DNA from: JBLXBZ01 sp048265185
Lineage (GTDB): Bacteria > Pseudomonadota > Alphaproteobacteria > Rhizobiales > Stappiaceae
Assembly: GCA_048265185.1 (NCBI GenBank)
Contig: JBLXBZ010000010.1
Coordinates: 5,724-69,723 of the forward strand
DNA length: 64,000 nt
Direction: 5' to 3'
Each line of letters begins with the position of its first letter. Position 1 is the first letter of the stretch. The notes beneath the pieces were generated by a model, which saw only the letters and a program-made list of their open reading frames with translations, did not search any database and was not told where the DNA came from. Both the position numbers and the translations under genes were made by a program. Shown here in pieces: positions 1-9,185 of the stretch.

Positions 1-1746
1 CAGATCAAGGGCGCGAATGAGCCCGCGATGAATGATCAGGTCGGCGTAACGCCTGATCGGGGAGGTGAAATGCGCGTAACGGCGCAAGTTGAGGCCGAAA
101 TGGCCAATATTCGCAGGGTTATACTCTGCTTGCGCTTGACTGCGTAGCACGACTTCATTGACCAGTTGCGCGTTCGCCTGACCTTCGACCTTTTTCAAAA
201 TCCCGTTGAACATGGCTGGCCGCAAGCCGCCTTGCGGGGCGAGCTTGATATTGACCGTGGAGAGAAACTCCTTCAGCGCTTCGAGTTTTTCTGGACTGGA
301 GGCGTCATGGATGCGGTAGAGCAGGGGCACCTTCCGCTTTTCCAGCGTTTCCGCCGCACAGACGTTCGCCTGAATCATGAATTCTTCGATCAGCTTATGG
401 GCGTCGAGTCGTTCGGGAACAAACACCCTATCAACCGTTCCATCCGCTTTGAGCTTGATCTTGCGCTCGGGCAGGTCCAGCTCCAAAGGCTCGCGCGCGT
501 CCCGTCCGCGCTTCAGGCAGGCGTAGGCGGCCCACAAAGGTTTCAAGACGCCGTCGAGTAGGGTTTCCGTCGCCTCTCCTGTTTTTCCGTCAATGGCCGC
601 CTGAGCCTGCTGATAGGAGAGCTTGGCGGCGGAGCGCATGAGGACGCGGTGGAAGCTGTGGCTGATCTTTTTCCCCGCCGCGTTGAACACCATGCGCACG
701 GCCATGGCCGGCCGGTCCTGTTTTTCCACGAGGGAGCAAAGGTTGTTGGAGATGCGCTCCGGCAACATGGGGATCACGCGATCGGGGAAATAGACCGAAT
801 TTCCTCTTTTATGGGCTTCGCGATCGAGGGCGGAGCCGGGCCTTATGTAATGGGCCACGTCGGCGATGGCGACGTAAGCGATGTAGCCGCCTTCATTTTC
901 CGCATCCGTATCCGCTTCGGCGAAAACCGCGTCGTCGTGGTCTTTCGCGTCGGCTGGATCAATGGTCACAAGGGGAAGTTTACGCCAGTCTTCGCGGTTT
1001 TTTAATGTGACCGGCTTGGCGCTCTCCGCCTCTTCCAGCACTTCGTCGGGAAAAACAGTGGCTATGCCGTGCGTGTGCAAGGCGATTTCGGAAATCGCCA
1101 TTTCAGAATTTACGGAACCGATGCGCTTGAGGATTCGGCCGCGAACATGGCCAGACCTGCCGAATTTGCCGATCTGGACAGAAACAAGATCTCCGTCCAC
1201 CGCGTCTTTTAGGTCGGAGACGTCAACGTCTACGGGGCGTTGCTTGCGGTCCACCGGCTCAAGGTGAGCGGCGCGTGAGGGGGAGATTCTGAGTATTCCC
1301 AGAGCCGTGTTTTGCTGGCGATCAAGAAGTTTGATTATTTTCGCGCAATATTTCGCTTCCGGGCCGCTTTCTCCTTCAAATAGGCGCACGAGCGCCTTGT
1401 CGCCCACGCCCCCCGCAGGGCTTGGGCGCTTGTGCTGGTCTGGGATGATCAGGACTTTAGGCGGCGCTCCATCCTCGTCATGGTCCCATTTGCTTGGCTC
1501 GCCCAACAGTTCGCCGTCGCGGTCACGACCAACGAGATCCACGACGAAGACAGGTGGCATGTCGCCGGGTCGAATTAATTTTTTCTGGCGTTTCGCCAGA
1601 GCGCCTTCGTCGCGTAACTCGTTTAGAACGCGTTTTAGAAAAATACGCGCGCCCCCGGTTATTCCAAAATGCTTTGCGATCTCGCGCTTGCCGACTTTTC
1701 CAGACTGGCTGGCGACAAAAGCGAGGATTTCATCGCGGCTCGGCAT
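1..1746 (-). CDS. rnr: Ribonuclease R, N-terminal 582 residues (runs off the left edge)
   Basis: RNase R is a processive 3'-5' exoribonuclease that degrades structured RNA and takes part in rRNA, tRNA and mRNA turnover. The reverse-strand frame stays open from 1746 to base 1. It begins with a winged-helix segment (MPSRDEILAF...KREIAKHFG), followed by cold-shock-type S1 barrels. The RNB catalytic domain starts near residue 260 and carries the acidic metal-binding stretch DPADAKDHDD at about 263-272. The S1/basic C-terminus lies outside the window. The ATG at 1746 was chosen; a TTG at 1794 would add 16 lysine-rich residues and overlap the topA stop as TTGA, so it is a real alternative. The gene follows topA on the same strand, the usual alphaproteobacterial order, and is probably co-transcribed with it. 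Confidence 0.95.
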   Translation of the reverse strand, partial: MPSRDEILAFVASQSGKVGKREIAKHFGITGGARIFLKRVLNELRDEGALAKRQKKLIRPGDMPPVFVVDLVGRDRDGELLGEPSKWDHDEDGAPPKVLIIPDQHKRPSPAGGVGDKALVRLFEGESGPEAKYCAKIIKLLDRQQNTALGILRISPSRAAHLEPVDRKQRPVDVDVSDLKDAVDGDLVSVQIGKFGRSGHVRGRILKRIGSVNSEMAISEIALHTHGIATVFPDEVLEEAESAKPVTLKNREDWRKLPLVTIDPADAKDHDDAVFAEADTDAENEGGYIAYVAIADVAHYIRPGSALDREAHKRGNSVYFPDRVIPMLPERISNNLCSLVEKQDRPAMAVRMVFNAAGKKISHSFHRVLMRSAAKLSYQQAQAAIDGKTGEATETLLDGVLKPLWAAYACLKRGRDAREPLELDLPERKIKLKADGTVDRVFVPERLDAHKLIEEFMIQANVCAAETLEKRKVPLLYRIHDASSPEKLEALKEFLSTVNIKLAPQGGLRPAMFNGILKKVEGQANAQLVNEVVLRSQAQAEYNPANIGHFGLNLRRYAHFTSPIRRYADLIIHRGLIRALDL

Positions 1747-1790
1747 GAGCGCCGTGCCTTTTTGCTTGGTGGGTTTAGGCTTCTTGCCGA

Positions 1791-4502
1791 TCAAAATGGG
1801 TCATCCGTGGCGTCATCCGTGGACGCTGTTTTCGCCGCCTTCTTGGGCGCGGCTGTTTTCTTGGGAGCCGCTTTCGTCGCGGCCGGTTTTTTAGCGGCTG
1901 TTTTTTTTGCGGCCGGCTTTTTCGCGGCTGTTTTCTTCGCCGCAGGCTTTTTAGCCGCAGCTTTTTTGGCGGGAGCTTTGCCGCTTTTGGCCGCTTTCGC
2001 ATTGACCAGTTCAATCGCCGATTCAAGCGTTACGTCTTGCGGGTCCGTATCTTTGGGCAAGGTCGCATTGATCTTCCCCCATTTTACATACGGCCCATAA
2101 CGCCCGCTGTGTACGGTGAGCGCGCCGCCGTCGGGATGCTCTCCAACTTCCTTTAGCGCCGCCGCCGTTCCGCGCCTTCCGCCGCCCTTGGCGCGTTTTT
2201 CAGCCAGAGCGTCCACCGCCCGGTTGAGTCCTACGGAAAAGACTTCCTCAGGCGATTCCAGATTGGCGTATGTGCCGTCATGCAGAACGAACGGTCCATA
2301 ACGCCCCAGACCCGCGGTGATCATTTTTCCGTCTTCCGGATGCGTGCCGACGTCGCGGGGCAAAGACAGAAGCTGCAACGCTTTTTCCAGATCAATGTCT
2401 TCCGGCTTCCAGCCCCGCGGCAGCGACGCGCGCTTTGGTTTAGCCGCCTCGCCCAGCTGGACATAAGGACCGAACCGCCCGCTACGCAAGGTGATGTCGT
2501 CTCCGGTTTCAGGGTCTTGTCCCAGCAACTTGGGGCCGTCCGCAAGTTCGGCGCTGGCGGAGGCGTCGCCGCTTTTGGAGAGCTGCCGAGTGTAGCCGCA
2601 AGGATGCTCCTCGTGGCCATAGTTCGAGCAGCCGATGAAGGCGCCGAAGCGACTGACCTTGAGAGACAGGCGGCCCGTTTCGCAAGCCGGGCAATCGCGC
2701 GGGTCTTTTCCTTCCTCAACTTGAGGGAAGGCGTAAGCGGCGAGCGCTTCGTTCAAGGCGTCCAGAACTTGCGAAACCCGAAGATCCTTGATGTCGTCCA
2801 CGGTGGTTGAAAAATTATCCCAAAACTCACGCAAAACGCTTTTCCATGATAATTTTCCCGCTGAAATATCGTCGAGTTTTTCTTCCAGGTCGGCGGTGAA
2901 GTCGAATTCCACGTAACGATTGAAAAAATTCTCAAGAAATGCGGTGACGAGACGCCCTTTGTCTTGCGGGATGAGGCGTTTCTTATCCAGCTCCACATAG
3001 TCGCGATCACGCAAGGTTTGCAAGGTGGAGGCGTAAGTCGAAGGACGGCCGATGCCCAGCTCTTCCATTTTCTTCACCAGAGTCGCTTCGGTGAAACGTG
3101 GTGGCGGCTCAGTAAAGTGTTGATTTGCTTCAACGGATTTTCGGGTGAGGGGGGCGTTTTCCGCCACCGGCGGCAGGCGCTTGTTTTCCTCGTCCTCTTC
3201 GTCGTCGCGACCCTCTTGGTAAAGGGTCAGGAAGCCGTCGAAACGCACGACGGAACCAGATGCGCGCAATCCCGCGCGATCCGCGCCGTCGGCGGCGGAA
3301 ATCTCGACGGTCGTGCGCTCCATAATCGCGGAAGCCATTTGACTGGCGATGGTGCGCTTCCAGATAAGCTCATATAGCTTGGCCTGTTCCGGGTCGAGGA
3401 ATCTGGCCACGTCTTGTGGTCGGCGCGACAATTCCGTTGGGCGGATCGCCTCGTGGGCCTCTTGGGCGTTCTTGGCTTTGGAGGAATAATAACGAGGTTT
3501 CTCCGGCACATAATCGGCGCCGTAATTCTGTCCAATGACGCTGCGCGCGGCGCTGATCGCTTCCTGCGCTATCTGTACGCCGTCGGTTCTCATATAGGTG
3601 ATCAAACCGGCGGTTTCGCCGCCGATATCGACGCCTTCATAAAGTTTTTGCGCGATCTGCATGGTGCGCGCGGCCGCGAACCCGCATTTGCGTGAAGCTT
3701 CCTGCTGTAGCGTCGAGGTGGTGAAGGGAGCGTAGGGATTGCGTTTCTGCGGTTTGGATTCGACGCTTTCCACTTTGAAGGAAGCTTTTTCCAGCAGCGT
3801 TTTAATCCGCCCGGCTTCCTCGCCTGAATTAATATCCAGTCGAGCGACTTTTTTTCCCTGATATGAAACCAGACGTCCTTGAAGCTCACCGCCTTCAGTG
3901 GTCGCGAGATTGGCTAAAATCGACCAATATTCCTGAGAAATAAAGTCTTCGATTTCTTTTTCGCGATTGCACACGAGACGAAGGGCCACCGACTGTACGC
4001 GTCCTGCCGAGCGTGCTCCAGGCAGTTTTCGCCACAGCACGGGCGAGAGCGTGAAGCCGACCAGATAATCCAATGCGCGCCGGGCCAGATAAGCGTCCAC
4101 AAGCGGCTCGTCCAGCGCCCGCGGGTTTTCCATGGCCTCTAAAATGGACTTCTTGGTGATGGCGTTAAAAACCACGCGCTCTACTGGAATGTCTTTGAGC
4201 GCTTTTTTACTCTCTAAAAACTGCAGAACGTGCCATGAAATCGCTTCCCCTTCGCGATCCGGGTCAGTTGCGAGAATAAGGCGGTCGCCCCCTTTGACGG
4301 CGCGCACGATTTCATTCAGGCGTTTTTGCGACTTTCCGTCAACGTCCCAGACCATCGCAAAGTCATCATCGGGTTGCACCGAGCCATTTTTGGCGGGCAA
4401 ATCGCGCACATGGCCATAGGAGGCCAGAACCTGATAATCCGAGCCAAGATATTTATTGATTGTCTTGGCTTTGGCTGGGGATTCGACAATGACGATATTC
4501 AT
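1791..4502 (-). CDS. topA: DNA topoisomerase I
   Basis: Type IA topoisomerase that relaxes negative supercoils behind transcription and replication. The 903-residue protein starts at MNIVIVESPAKAK, the conserved Toprim start; upstream in-frame starts would add 35 unrelated residues. The nucleophilic tyrosine is in the YMRTDG motif near residue 300. The core is followed by a zinc-binding CPAC...C...C segment and several repeated C-terminal topoisomerase modules (RSGRFGPYVQLG, LGRYGPFV, SGRYGPYVKWG). The last 60 or so residues are a histone-H1-like Ala/Lys/Pro tail. The gene sits between dprA and rnr on the same strand, with a 526-bp gap to dprA that holds a small rightward ORF. Confidence 0.97.
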   Translation of the reverse strand: MNIVIVESPAKAKTINKYLGSDYQVLASYGHVRDLPAKNGSVQPDDDFAMVWDVDGKSQKRLNEIVRAVKGGDRLILATDPDREGEAISWHVLQFLESKKALKDIPVERVVFNAITKKSILEAMENPRALDEPLVDAYLARRALDYLVGFTLSPVLWRKLPGARSAGRVQSVALRLVCNREKEIEDFISQEYWSILANLATTEGGELQGRLVSYQGKKVARLDINSGEEAGRIKTLLEKASFKVESVESKPQKRNPYAPFTTSTLQQEASRKCGFAAARTMQIAQKLYEGVDIGGETAGLITYMRTDGVQIAQEAISAARSVIGQNYGADYVPEKPRYYSSKAKNAQEAHEAIRPTELSRRPQDVARFLDPEQAKLYELIWKRTIASQMASAIMERTTVEISAADGADRAGLRASGSVVRFDGFLTLYQEGRDDEEDEENKRLPPVAENAPLTRKSVEANQHFTEPPPRFTEATLVKKMEELGIGRPSTYASTLQTLRDRDYVELDKKRLIPQDKGRLVTAFLENFFNRYVEFDFTADLEEKLDDISAGKLSWKSVLREFWDNFSTTVDDIKDLRVSQVLDALNEALAAYAFPQVEEGKDPRDCPACETGRLSLKVSRFGAFIGCSNYGHEEHPCGYTRQLSKSGDASASAELADGPKLLGQDPETGDDITLRSGRFGPYVQLGEAAKPKRASLPRGWKPEDIDLEKALQLLSLPRDVGTHPEDGKMITAGLGRYGPFVLHDGTYANLESPEEVFSVGLNRAVDALAEKRAKGGGRRGTAAALKEVGEHPDGGALTVHSGRYGPYVKWGKINATLPKDTDPQDVTLESAIELVNAKAAKSGKAPAKKAAAKKPAAKKTAAKKPAAKKTAAKKPAATKAAPKKTAAPKKAAKTASTDDATDDPF
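1815..1976 (-). repeat. Imperfect repeats encoding the Lys/Ala-rich tail of TopA
   Basis: The 3' part of topA is a run of imperfect units encoding AAKKPAAKKT-type repeats. On the + strand it reads as repeated gcggctgttttcttcgc-like blocks. Such tails are known from topoisomerase I of many high-GC alpha- and actinobacteria, where they bind DNA non-specifically. Copy number is likely to vary between strains through slippage. Confidence 0.8.
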
Positions 4503-4785
4503 TGAGTTCCAAATCTTTTGAGTTTGACGGTGCAAATACAACTTAAAGGGCGTCAAGCGGACGCCCTCGATTGAATGGACGATCCTCAATTGAGGCGCGA
4601 CTGTCAAATGGCGTTTGACTAAAAGCAGTCGATATAAGCGGATTATGGAGCCTATGTGGCCTTTGAAGGGAATAAATTCAGGTTGTAATTTTGAAAATTA
4701 CAACTTAAAAATTGCATTTTTGTGATTTCCAATTTAAAGTTTCACGTATTGATCTATTATCTATTGCGTCAGGAATGGTCATGAT

Positions 4786-4974
4786 ATGAGAAATCTAAAT
4801 CGTAGAGAAGACCGTCGCGCGATAGCTGAGTATTGCGCGCAGTTGTGTCATGAATTAAGAGATATTGCGGCGAATAATAATTTTAAGTTTTTGGCTTATG
4901 TGCTTGAAATAGCCCGTATGGAGGCCATTCAAAAAAGTAAAGGTAAAAATATTGGTGATTTTGACGACGTGTAA
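4786..4974 (+). CDS. Small conserved-looking hypothetical protein (62 aa)
   Basis: A 62-residue ORF in an AT-rich gap between the leftward dprA and topA. It starts with ATG after an AGGA-containing leader (aggaatggtcatgat). The predicted protein is soluble, charged and helical, with a Cys-containing centre (EYCAQLCHELRDIA) and an acidic end (GDFDDV). It has no signal peptide or membrane segment. The composition is protein-like and nothing lies antisense to it, so it is likely a real small gene. I do not recognise a family and its function is unknown. The flanks 4503-4785 and 4975-5028 are very AT-rich and show no other gene. Confidence 0.6.
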   Translation: MRNLNRREDRRAIAEYCAQLCHELRDIAANNNFKFLAYVLEIARMEAIQKSKGKNIGDFDDV

Positions 4975-5028
4975 ATATTAAAATTATTATTTTTTATAAT
5001 ATTTACATCTAATTATTTAGTCTAACGC

Positions 5029-6165
5029 TTAGATAAGTAATGCGACCTTGTGTCCGGCGTGGCGCTCCAAGCGTCCTGCTAGCTCCAATTCTAACAAAAT
5101 CACTTGAACATTGCGAGCTGGCAGGCCGGTGAAACGGATCAAATCGTCTATTTCGCTTGGCGTGGCGCTGAGGGCGGTCAGAATTTTATGACGATCGCTG
5201 TCGTCAATTTCCTTTGGCGGGAAATGGTTGGCGTCGGCTTCATTGGCTGAAATATAGTTTAGACTGGGCTGTTGGAACTCTTTGAGGCCGGATAGAACGT
5301 CCTTGGCGCAATTGACCAGAGCCGCGCCCTGTTGAATCAGGCGATTGCCACCTTCAGAGCGTGGGTCAAGCGGTGAGCCAGGAATGACGAAGACGTCCCG
5401 ATTTTGCTCCAAAGCAAAGCGGGCGGTGTGCAGCGAGCCTGACGCCCGGGCGGCCTCCACCAGCAATACGCCTTGTGAAACGCCGGATATCAATCGGTTT
5501 CGCCTTGGAAAGTCGCGGGCGCGAGGGCGCCAGCCCAATGGCATTTCGGTGATCACCGCGCCGCCGCCGTCAAGGATGGCGGATCGAAGCGATGCGTTTT
5601 CCGGCGGATAAATGATATTAACGCCGCCGGCCATGACAGCGATCGTGCCGGTGTCAATGCTGGCTTTATGGGCGGCTGTATCGATTCCGCGCGCCAGTCC
5701 GGAAACGACTGAATAGTCCGCCGCTCCGAAATCTCTGGCGAAGGAAGTTGTTAGCTTTTGGCCTGCAAGTGAACAATTGCGCGCCCCCACTATGGCGATG
5801 GTTTGGGGTTTTCTGAGAATTTTAGAGTTGCTGAGTATTGTGAGAAGGGGGGGAGGGCCGTCCACATAACGCAGGTTTGGTGGGTAATCCTGCTCGCCAA
5901 GGGCGATGAGCCGAGCTCCGCCACTCTCAATCTCCTCCATTTCGCGTTCGGCGTCGGCGCGCGCGCAAACATTGATGGCGCCCTTGCCGCCACGTCGCGA
6001 AAGTTCGGGAAGAGCTTCCAGCGCATCTTGGGCGGAGCCGAAGTGATTGATTAGCTCGCGGAATGTGACGGGACCGACGTTTTCCGAGCGGATCAGGCGT
6101 AACCAATCCAAACGTTGCTCATCGCTGAGGCGTATGACGGCGCCGTCGTCCCGCGCCTGGGTCAT
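5029..6165 (-). CDS. dprA: DNA-processing protein DprA
   Basis: DprA (Smf) binds incoming single-stranded DNA and loads RecA during natural transformation; most non-competent bacteria also keep it. The 378-residue protein has an N-terminal SAM-like segment and the central Rossmann-like DprA fold. Its nucleotide-binding motifs include IAIVGARNCS, VVSGLARGIDTAAH and GGGAVITEMP. A C-terminal winged helix (DML1-like) starts near residue 310 and ends in a basic, hydrophobic tail. The start at 6165 overlaps the plsY stop by four bases (ATGA), so translation is probably coupled. Upstream in-frame starts would lie inside plsY. Confidence 0.95.
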   Translation of the reverse strand: MTQARDDGAVIRLSDEQRLDWLRLIRSENVGPVTFRELINHFGSAQDALEALPELSRRGGKGAINVCARADAEREMEEIESGGARLIALGEQDYPPNLRYVDGPPPLLTILSNSKILRKPQTIAIVGARNCSLAGQKLTTSFARDFGAADYSVVSGLARGIDTAAHKASIDTGTIAVMAGGVNIIYPPENASLRSAILDGGGAVITEMPLGWRPRARDFPRRNRLISGVSQGVLLVEAARASGSLHTARFALEQNRDVFVIPGSPLDPRSEGGNRLIQQGAALVNCAKDVLSGLKEFQQPSLNYISANEADANHFPPKEIDDSDRHKILTALSATPSEIDDLIRFTGLPARNVQVILLELELAGRLERHAGHKVALLI

Positions 6166-6794
6166 TTTGGGGAGCCGATGCGATTCTCCGTCCCGCTTAA
6201 AAGCCGGCGGATGTTTTGATGATGCATTCCCCAAAGCATGACGGTTAGGAACGCCATCAGTTCAGCGGCGCTCCATTGCTGAAAGGCCAGCGCTAACGCC
6301 GGCGGCGTCACGCAGCTGGCGATGAGCGCGGCGAGAGATGAATAGCGCGTCAGCCACGCCACGGCGATCCAGATCGCGGCGAAAATCAACGCCGCCGGCC
6401 AATAAATGCCGAGTAGAATTCCAAGATATGTAGCTACGCCTTTGCCGCCTTTGAACTTTAGCCAAATTGGGAACAAATGTCCGAAAAATGCTCCCAAACC
6501 TGCTATCAGGCTTGCGGTTTGCGCGGTGGCTGGCGCGGCGAAATGATACGCTGCGATAACGGCGATGGTTCCCTTGACCATATCGCCAAGCAAAGTCATG
6601 GCCGCCAGTTTTTTACTGCCTGTGCGCAGAACGTTGGTGGTGCCGATGTTGCCCGAGCCAATGGAGCGGATATCTCCCTTGCCCGCTAATCGCGTGAGAA
6701 TCAGGCCGAAAGGAATGGAGCCGAGCAAGTAGCCGAATCCAAGAGCCGCGAGATAATGCGGCCATGCGAGCGTCCAGCTGATTGGATCAGACAT
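6162..6794 (-). CDS. plsY: Acyl-phosphate:glycerol-3-phosphate acyltransferase PlsY
   Basis: Integral-membrane enzyme that moves an acyl group from acyl-phosphate to glycerol-3-phosphate, the first step of phospholipid synthesis. The 210-residue protein has five or so hydrophobic spans and the family motifs GSIPFGLI near the start, the GSGNIGTTNVLR loop and FKGGKGVATY. The start MSDPISW at 6794 fits the normal family length; longer frames run into the pyrC-like gene. It follows the pyrimidine genes and overlaps dprA by four bases, so pyrB-pyrC'-plsY-dprA is probably one operon. Confidence 0.96.
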   Translation of the reverse strand: MSDPISWTLAWPHYLAALGFGYLLGSIPFGLILTRLAGKGDIRSIGSGNIGTTNVLRTGSKKLAAMTLLGDMVKGTIAVIAAYHFAAPATAQTASLIAGLGAFFGHLFPIWLKFKGGKGVATYLGILLGIYWPAALIFAAIWIAVAWLTRYSSLAALIASCVTPPALALAFQQWSAAELMAFLTVMLWGMHHQNIRRLLSGTENRIGSPK

Positions 6795-6822
6795 TATCCC
6801 TCTCAGGTTGTTTTTTATTGAA

Positions 6823-8139
6823 TCAATCGTATTCGTATATGGTTTTTCCCGCAACAACAGTTCGCAGCACGCGACCTGAAAACCGCGCGTTTTCAAAAGG
6901 AGAGTTCTTGGAGCGGGAGCGAATCCTGTCTTTATTGACAATCCAAGGGCGGTTGGGATCGAAAACGATCACATCGGCGCTCGTTCCCTTGGCGAGCGTT
7001 CCACCCGCAAGGCCAAGACGTTTGGCGGGATTGCACGTCATTGCGGCGAGCAGGTGGCTGAGAGAAATTTGTTCGCTATGAACCAGTCGCAGCGCCGCCG
7101 CCAACAAAGTTTCAACGCCGATCGCGCCGTCTTGCGCTTCTTCGAAAGGATGGCGTTTGGTCTCCACGTCCTGTGGGTCATGGTTTGAGACGATGACGTC
7201 GATCGCGCCATCGGCCAGCGCTTCGATCATCGCCTGCCTGTCCTCTTCGCTGCGCAAGGGCGGGGACATTTTGAAAAACGTTCGATAAGGGCCGATGTCA
7301 TTTTCATTGAGCGTGAGATGGTTGATCGAGACCCCCGCCGTGACGTCTAGCCCTTTGGCCTTGGCGCGGCGAATGACGTCGGCGCTCTCTGGCGTTGAAA
7401 TTAGATTGGCGTGATATTTCCCTTTTGTCAGGGCGACGAGGCGCATGTCGCGTTCGATCATGATTATTTCCGCCTCGCGAGGGGCCCCTGGCAAGCCTTT
7501 CCAGCTGGCGTTCAAGCCTTCATTCACCACGCCGCCCGCAAGCGTGGGGTCTTCGGTGTGGTGGATGATCAGGGCGTTGAAGTCCCGCGCATAGGTGAGC
7601 AGTCGGCGCATTGTTTGCGCATTGGCCACAGAGCGCTGTCCGTTGGAGAAAGCAACGGCGCCAGCCGCTTTCAGTAAGCCAATTTCACTCATTTCATCGC
7701 CGTTGAGCCCTTTGGTCAAAGCGGCCATGGGGTGGATGTTCACGCTGGCGTCGTCGCGGGCGCGGCGTAGCAAGAAATAGACTAGCGCCGGGTCGTCTAT
7801 CACCGGGTTTGTCTGAGGCGTGGTGATCAGCGTCGTAATTCCGCCCGCCGCCGCAGCTCTTGATATGCTGGCGAAGGTCTCCCGGTGTTCGTCTCCGGGC
7901 TCGCCGACGCTTGCGCACATATCGATCAGGCCGGGCGAGACGACGGCGCCGTCGCAATCAATGATTTGCGCGCCGTCCGGCGCTCCTTGATTGAGAGCCT
8001 CCGGCCCGGCGGCGGCGATGAGGCCGTTGTCGATAATCACCGCGCCGGGAGCGTCAATGGCGCGAGAAGGGTCGATCACGCGGGCGTTGTCGAGAACCAA
8101 TGGCGCAGGCGTCGCCGATGAAGAAGGCGTTGCGGTCAT
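6823..8139 (-). CDS. pyrC: Dihydroorotase homologue, probably catalytically inactive (PyrC'/PyrX type)
   Basis: Amidohydrolase-fold protein of 438 residues next to aspartate carbamoyltransferase. The overall dihydroorotase signature is kept (SPGLIDMCASVGEPGDEHRE), but the first two zinc-ligand histidines of the usual DxHxH motif are replaced: Cys and Ser stand where His-x-His should be. The late DHAPH-type motif reads SNHDPQD, so the catalytic Asp has become Asn. By analogy with the pseudo-dihydroorotases of Pseudomonas and other bacteria (established knowledge), it probably acts as a structural subunit of the PyrB dodecamer, not as an enzyme. A true dihydroorotase should then be encoded elsewhere. 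It starts 11 bp after pyrB; MTATPSS was chosen over an earlier ATG lying within pyrB. Confidence 0.9.
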   Translation of the reverse strand: MTATPSSSATPAPLVLDNARVIDPSRAIDAPGAVIIDNGLIAAAGPEALNQGAPDGAQIIDCDGAVVSPGLIDMCASVGEPGDEHRETFASISRAAAAGGITTLITTPQTNPVIDDPALVYFLLRRARDDASVNIHPMAALTKGLNGDEMSEIGLLKAAGAVAFSNGQRSVANAQTMRRLLTYARDFNALIIHHTEDPTLAGGVVNEGLNASWKGLPGAPREAEIIMIERDMRLVALTKGKYHANLISTPESADVIRRAKAKGLDVTAGVSINHLTLNENDIGPYRTFFKMSPPLRSEEDRQAMIEALADGAIDVIVSNHDPQDVETKRHPFEEAQDGAIGVETLLAAALRLVHSEQISLSHLLAAMTCNPAKRLGLAGGTLAKGTSADVIVFDPNRPWIVNKDRIRSRSKNSPFENARFSGRVLRTVVAGKTIYEYD

Positions 8140-8149
8140 TGTGAATGCC

Positions 8150-9106
8150 TTATCTTTCAGGAAGGTGGGCGGCGAGCGCTTCAAGAACGGCCATGCGAAC
8201 GGCGACGCCCATCTCTACTTGCTCGCGGATCAGGCTTTGCGGTCCGTCCGCGATTTCAGGGTCAATTTCAACGCCCCGGTTCATGGGGCCGGGATGCATC
8301 ACCAGCGCGTCGGGTTTTGCGAACTCCAGCTTGGCCTTATCAAGGCCGTAGAAGTGGAAATATTCCCGAACGGAGGGGATGAAGGCGCCGGCCATGCGTT
8401 CGCGTTGCAGGCGCAGCATCATGACGATGTCGGCGCCGCGCAGCCCCTCTTTCATGTCGTTGTAAACTTCCACGCCCATGGATTCGACGCCGGCGGGCAA
8501 AAGGGTTGAGGGCGCGACGACCCGCACCCGCGCGCCGAGGGCGTTGAGCAATATGATGTTTGAGCGGGCGACGCGCGAATGCAGAACGTCGCCGCATATG
8601 GCGACGATCAGCCGACCGATCTTGCCCTTATGGCGGCGCATGGTCAGAGCGTCGAGCAACGCCTGAGTTGGGTGTTCATGGGCTCCGTCGCCGGCGTTGA
8701 CCACCGAGCAGCCGACTTTTTGCGCCAAAAGATGCACCGCCCCGGCGCAGCTATGGCGCACGACGAGAAGGTCCGGATGCATGGCGTTCAAGGTTGCGGC
8801 GGTGTCGATCAGCGTCTCGCCTTTTTTCACCGATGAGGAGGCGACCGACATGTTCATGACGTCGGCGCCGAGGCGTTTTCCCGCAAGTTCAAAAGACGAT
8901 TGCGTGCGGGTGGAGGCCTCAAAAAATAGGTTGATTTGGGTCCGGCCTCGTAAAACGGCCTTCTTTTTTTCAACCTGGCGGCTTACCGCGACGGCTTCTT
9001 CGGCTCGGTCCAAAAGACCAATGATCTCCTGAGGCTTGAGCGTCTCAATCCCGAGCAGATGACGGTGCGGATAGGGCTCCGCAGCTGATGTGTTCGAATG
9101 GGTCAT
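8150..9106 (-). CDS. pyrB: Aspartate carbamoyltransferase catalytic subunit
   Basis: Condenses carbamoyl phosphate with aspartate, the committed step of pyrimidine synthesis. The 318-residue protein carries the carbamoyl-phosphate site STRTQSSFELAG, the downstream HPTQALLD motif and HPGPMNRGVEI near the C-terminus. Three in-frame ATGs lie close together (9145, 9115 and 9106). MTHSN at 9106 places PHRHLLGIE at the usual distance from the start; ribosome-binding sites are weak for all three. The gene heads the leftward operon with the inactive dihydroorotase homologue, which suggests a PyrB-PyrC' holoenzyme. Confidence 0.96.
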   Translation of the reverse strand: MTHSNTSAAEPYPHRHLLGIETLKPQEIIGLLDRAEEAVAVSRQVEKKKAVLRGRTQINLFFEASTRTQSSFELAGKRLGADVMNMSVASSSVKKGETLIDTAATLNAMHPDLLVVRHSCAGAVHLLAQKVGCSVVNAGDGAHEHPTQALLDALTMRRHKGKIGRLIVAICGDVLHSRVARSNIILLNALGARVRVVAPSTLLPAGVESMGVEVYNDMKEGLRGADIVMMLRLQRERMAGAFIPSVREYFHFYGLDKAKLEFAKPDALVMHPGPMNRGVEIDPEIADGPQSLIREQVEMGVAVRMAVLEALAAHLPER

Positions 9107-9185
9107 TAAGATCATCGCTATAGAATTTAAATGCGTTTGGGGCAAGAGCCTATTGGCGCGCCGACCGTTGAAAGCAAGGCGCGCT

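Noticed and set aside
1669..2100. 143-aa + strand ORF rich in Ala and Phe
   Set aside because: It is antisense to the repetitive Lys/Ala tail of topA and the start of rnr. Its odd composition is explained by the repeats.
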